6,372 nt of DNA from an uncultured Muribaculaceae bacterium (GTDB lineage: Bacteria; Bacteroidota; Bacteroidia; Bacteroidales; Muribaculaceae). A program made the position numbers and the translations under genes. The stretch lies in the NCBI GenBank assembly GCA_910584735.1, contig CAJUBM010000146.1, positions 1 through 6,372 on the forward strand, read 5' to 3'. This document shows, piece by piece, positions 6,218 through 6,372 of the stretch (its first letter is position 1; every line of letters starts with the position of its first letter). The notes beneath the pieces were generated by a model. It was not told the DNA's origin and did no database searches. It saw only the letters and a list, made by a program, of their open reading frames with translations.

Positions 6218-6225
6218 CAAAGTTA
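6218..6225 (-). promoter_or_regulatory. Probable -7 box of the secreted-protein gene
   Basis: TAACTTTG on the minus strand matches TAnnTTTG and ends 36 bases before the ATG at 6181. Where a -33 TTTG would be expected (about 6245-6248) the sequence is GGGT, at the start of a G-run, so the upstream half is poor. The implied leader is about 30 bases, AT-rich and without a clear Shine-Dalgarno sequence, as is usual for this phylum. Confidence 0.5.
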
Positions 6226-6245
6226 GGCGAAAAAGACATGTTTTA

Positions 6246-6253
6246 CCCCCCCC
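6246..6253. repeat. Run of eight C in the promoter region of the secreted-protein gene
   Basis: Eight consecutive C lie 20-27 bases upstream of the -7 box, right where the -33 element should be. Such a run can change length by slipped-strand pairing and would then alter promoter spacing. Only one sequence is seen here, so variation is not shown. Confidence 0.5.
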
Positions 6254-6281
6254 GGATGTTAAAAATATTTAAAACGCCGAA

Positions 6282-6372
6282 ATGTGCATAGGATCAGCCT
6301 ATGGCACCCTATCGAGGAGCCGGATGGTAGTGGCGCCGGACCTCCGGGACGGCAGGCCACCCGAAGAGGCGC
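6282..6372 (+). other. GC-rich, hairpin-rich right edge with open frame leaving the window
   Basis: The sequence changes abruptly from AT-rich to GC-rich near 6275. It contains a small inverted repeat (CATAGG at 6285-6290 region and CCTATG just beyond, 5-base loop) and a longer one: GTGGCGCCG at 6330-6338 pairs with CGGC at 6350-6353 and GCCAC at 6356-6360, with a 2-base bulge. On the plus strand an ATG at 6282 opens 30 codons to the edge, beginning MCIGSAYG, with a TAA in the same frame just upstream at 6270-6272. On the minus strand another frame is open from the edge to a TAG near 6312. Either could be the end of a gene, but the nested symmetry fits an intergenic repeat or structured RNA equally well. 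Not called as a gene. Confidence 0.3.

Overview
The window looks like chromosomal DNA from a gut-type member of the Bacteroidales, possibly a Muribaculaceae relative (the family is a guess). Three signs point there. Promoter-like sites match the Bacteroidetes pattern TTTG-N19-TAnnTTTG rather than the E. coli -35/-10 pattern. The large secreted protein ends in a tail resembling the type IX secretion (T9SS) sorting motif. The ferredoxin-dependent 2-oxoacid oxidoreductase has the four-subunit form common in anaerobic Bacteroidales. All supported genes lie on the minus strand, so transcription runs from right to left.

Layout from left to right. Positions 1-129 are an AT-rich tail with a hairpin flanked by a short direct repeat. 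Positions 130-1398 encode an AAA ATPase of the DUF4143 type, with its own very good promoter at 1408-1449. A perfect 16-bp hairpin at 1532-1568 probably ends the operon to its right. Positions 1611-4320 hold a compact four-gene operon. In transcription order it encodes a two-cluster ferredoxin-like delta subunit, the alpha subunit (VorB type), the thiamine-pyrophosphate beta subunit and the gamma subunit. Positions 4321-4624 form a long leader with a promoter and a large composite hairpin. Positions 4625-6181 encode a secreted protein of unknown function with a signal peptide, YD-like repeats and a T9SS-like tail. The right end (6182-6372) holds that gene's promoter, a run of eight C, and a GC-rich, hairpin-rich segment that leaves the window.

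The four operon genes should make one enzyme. It oxidatively decarboxylates a 2-oxoacid (branched-chain 2-oxoacid or 2-oxoglutarate) to the acyl-CoA and passes two electrons to ferredoxin, or runs in reverse as a reductive carboxylation. The ATPase and the secreted protein have no visible functional link to it. The ATPase is clearly less GC-rich (about 32-53% in sampled lines) than the operon (about 48-70%), which fits an accessory gene.

I see no CRISPR array, tRNA, rRNA, insertion sequence or convincing new multi-gene system. The points most worth a second look are the altered nuclease-like motif in the ATPase, the composite leader hairpin, the secreted protein and the two window ends.
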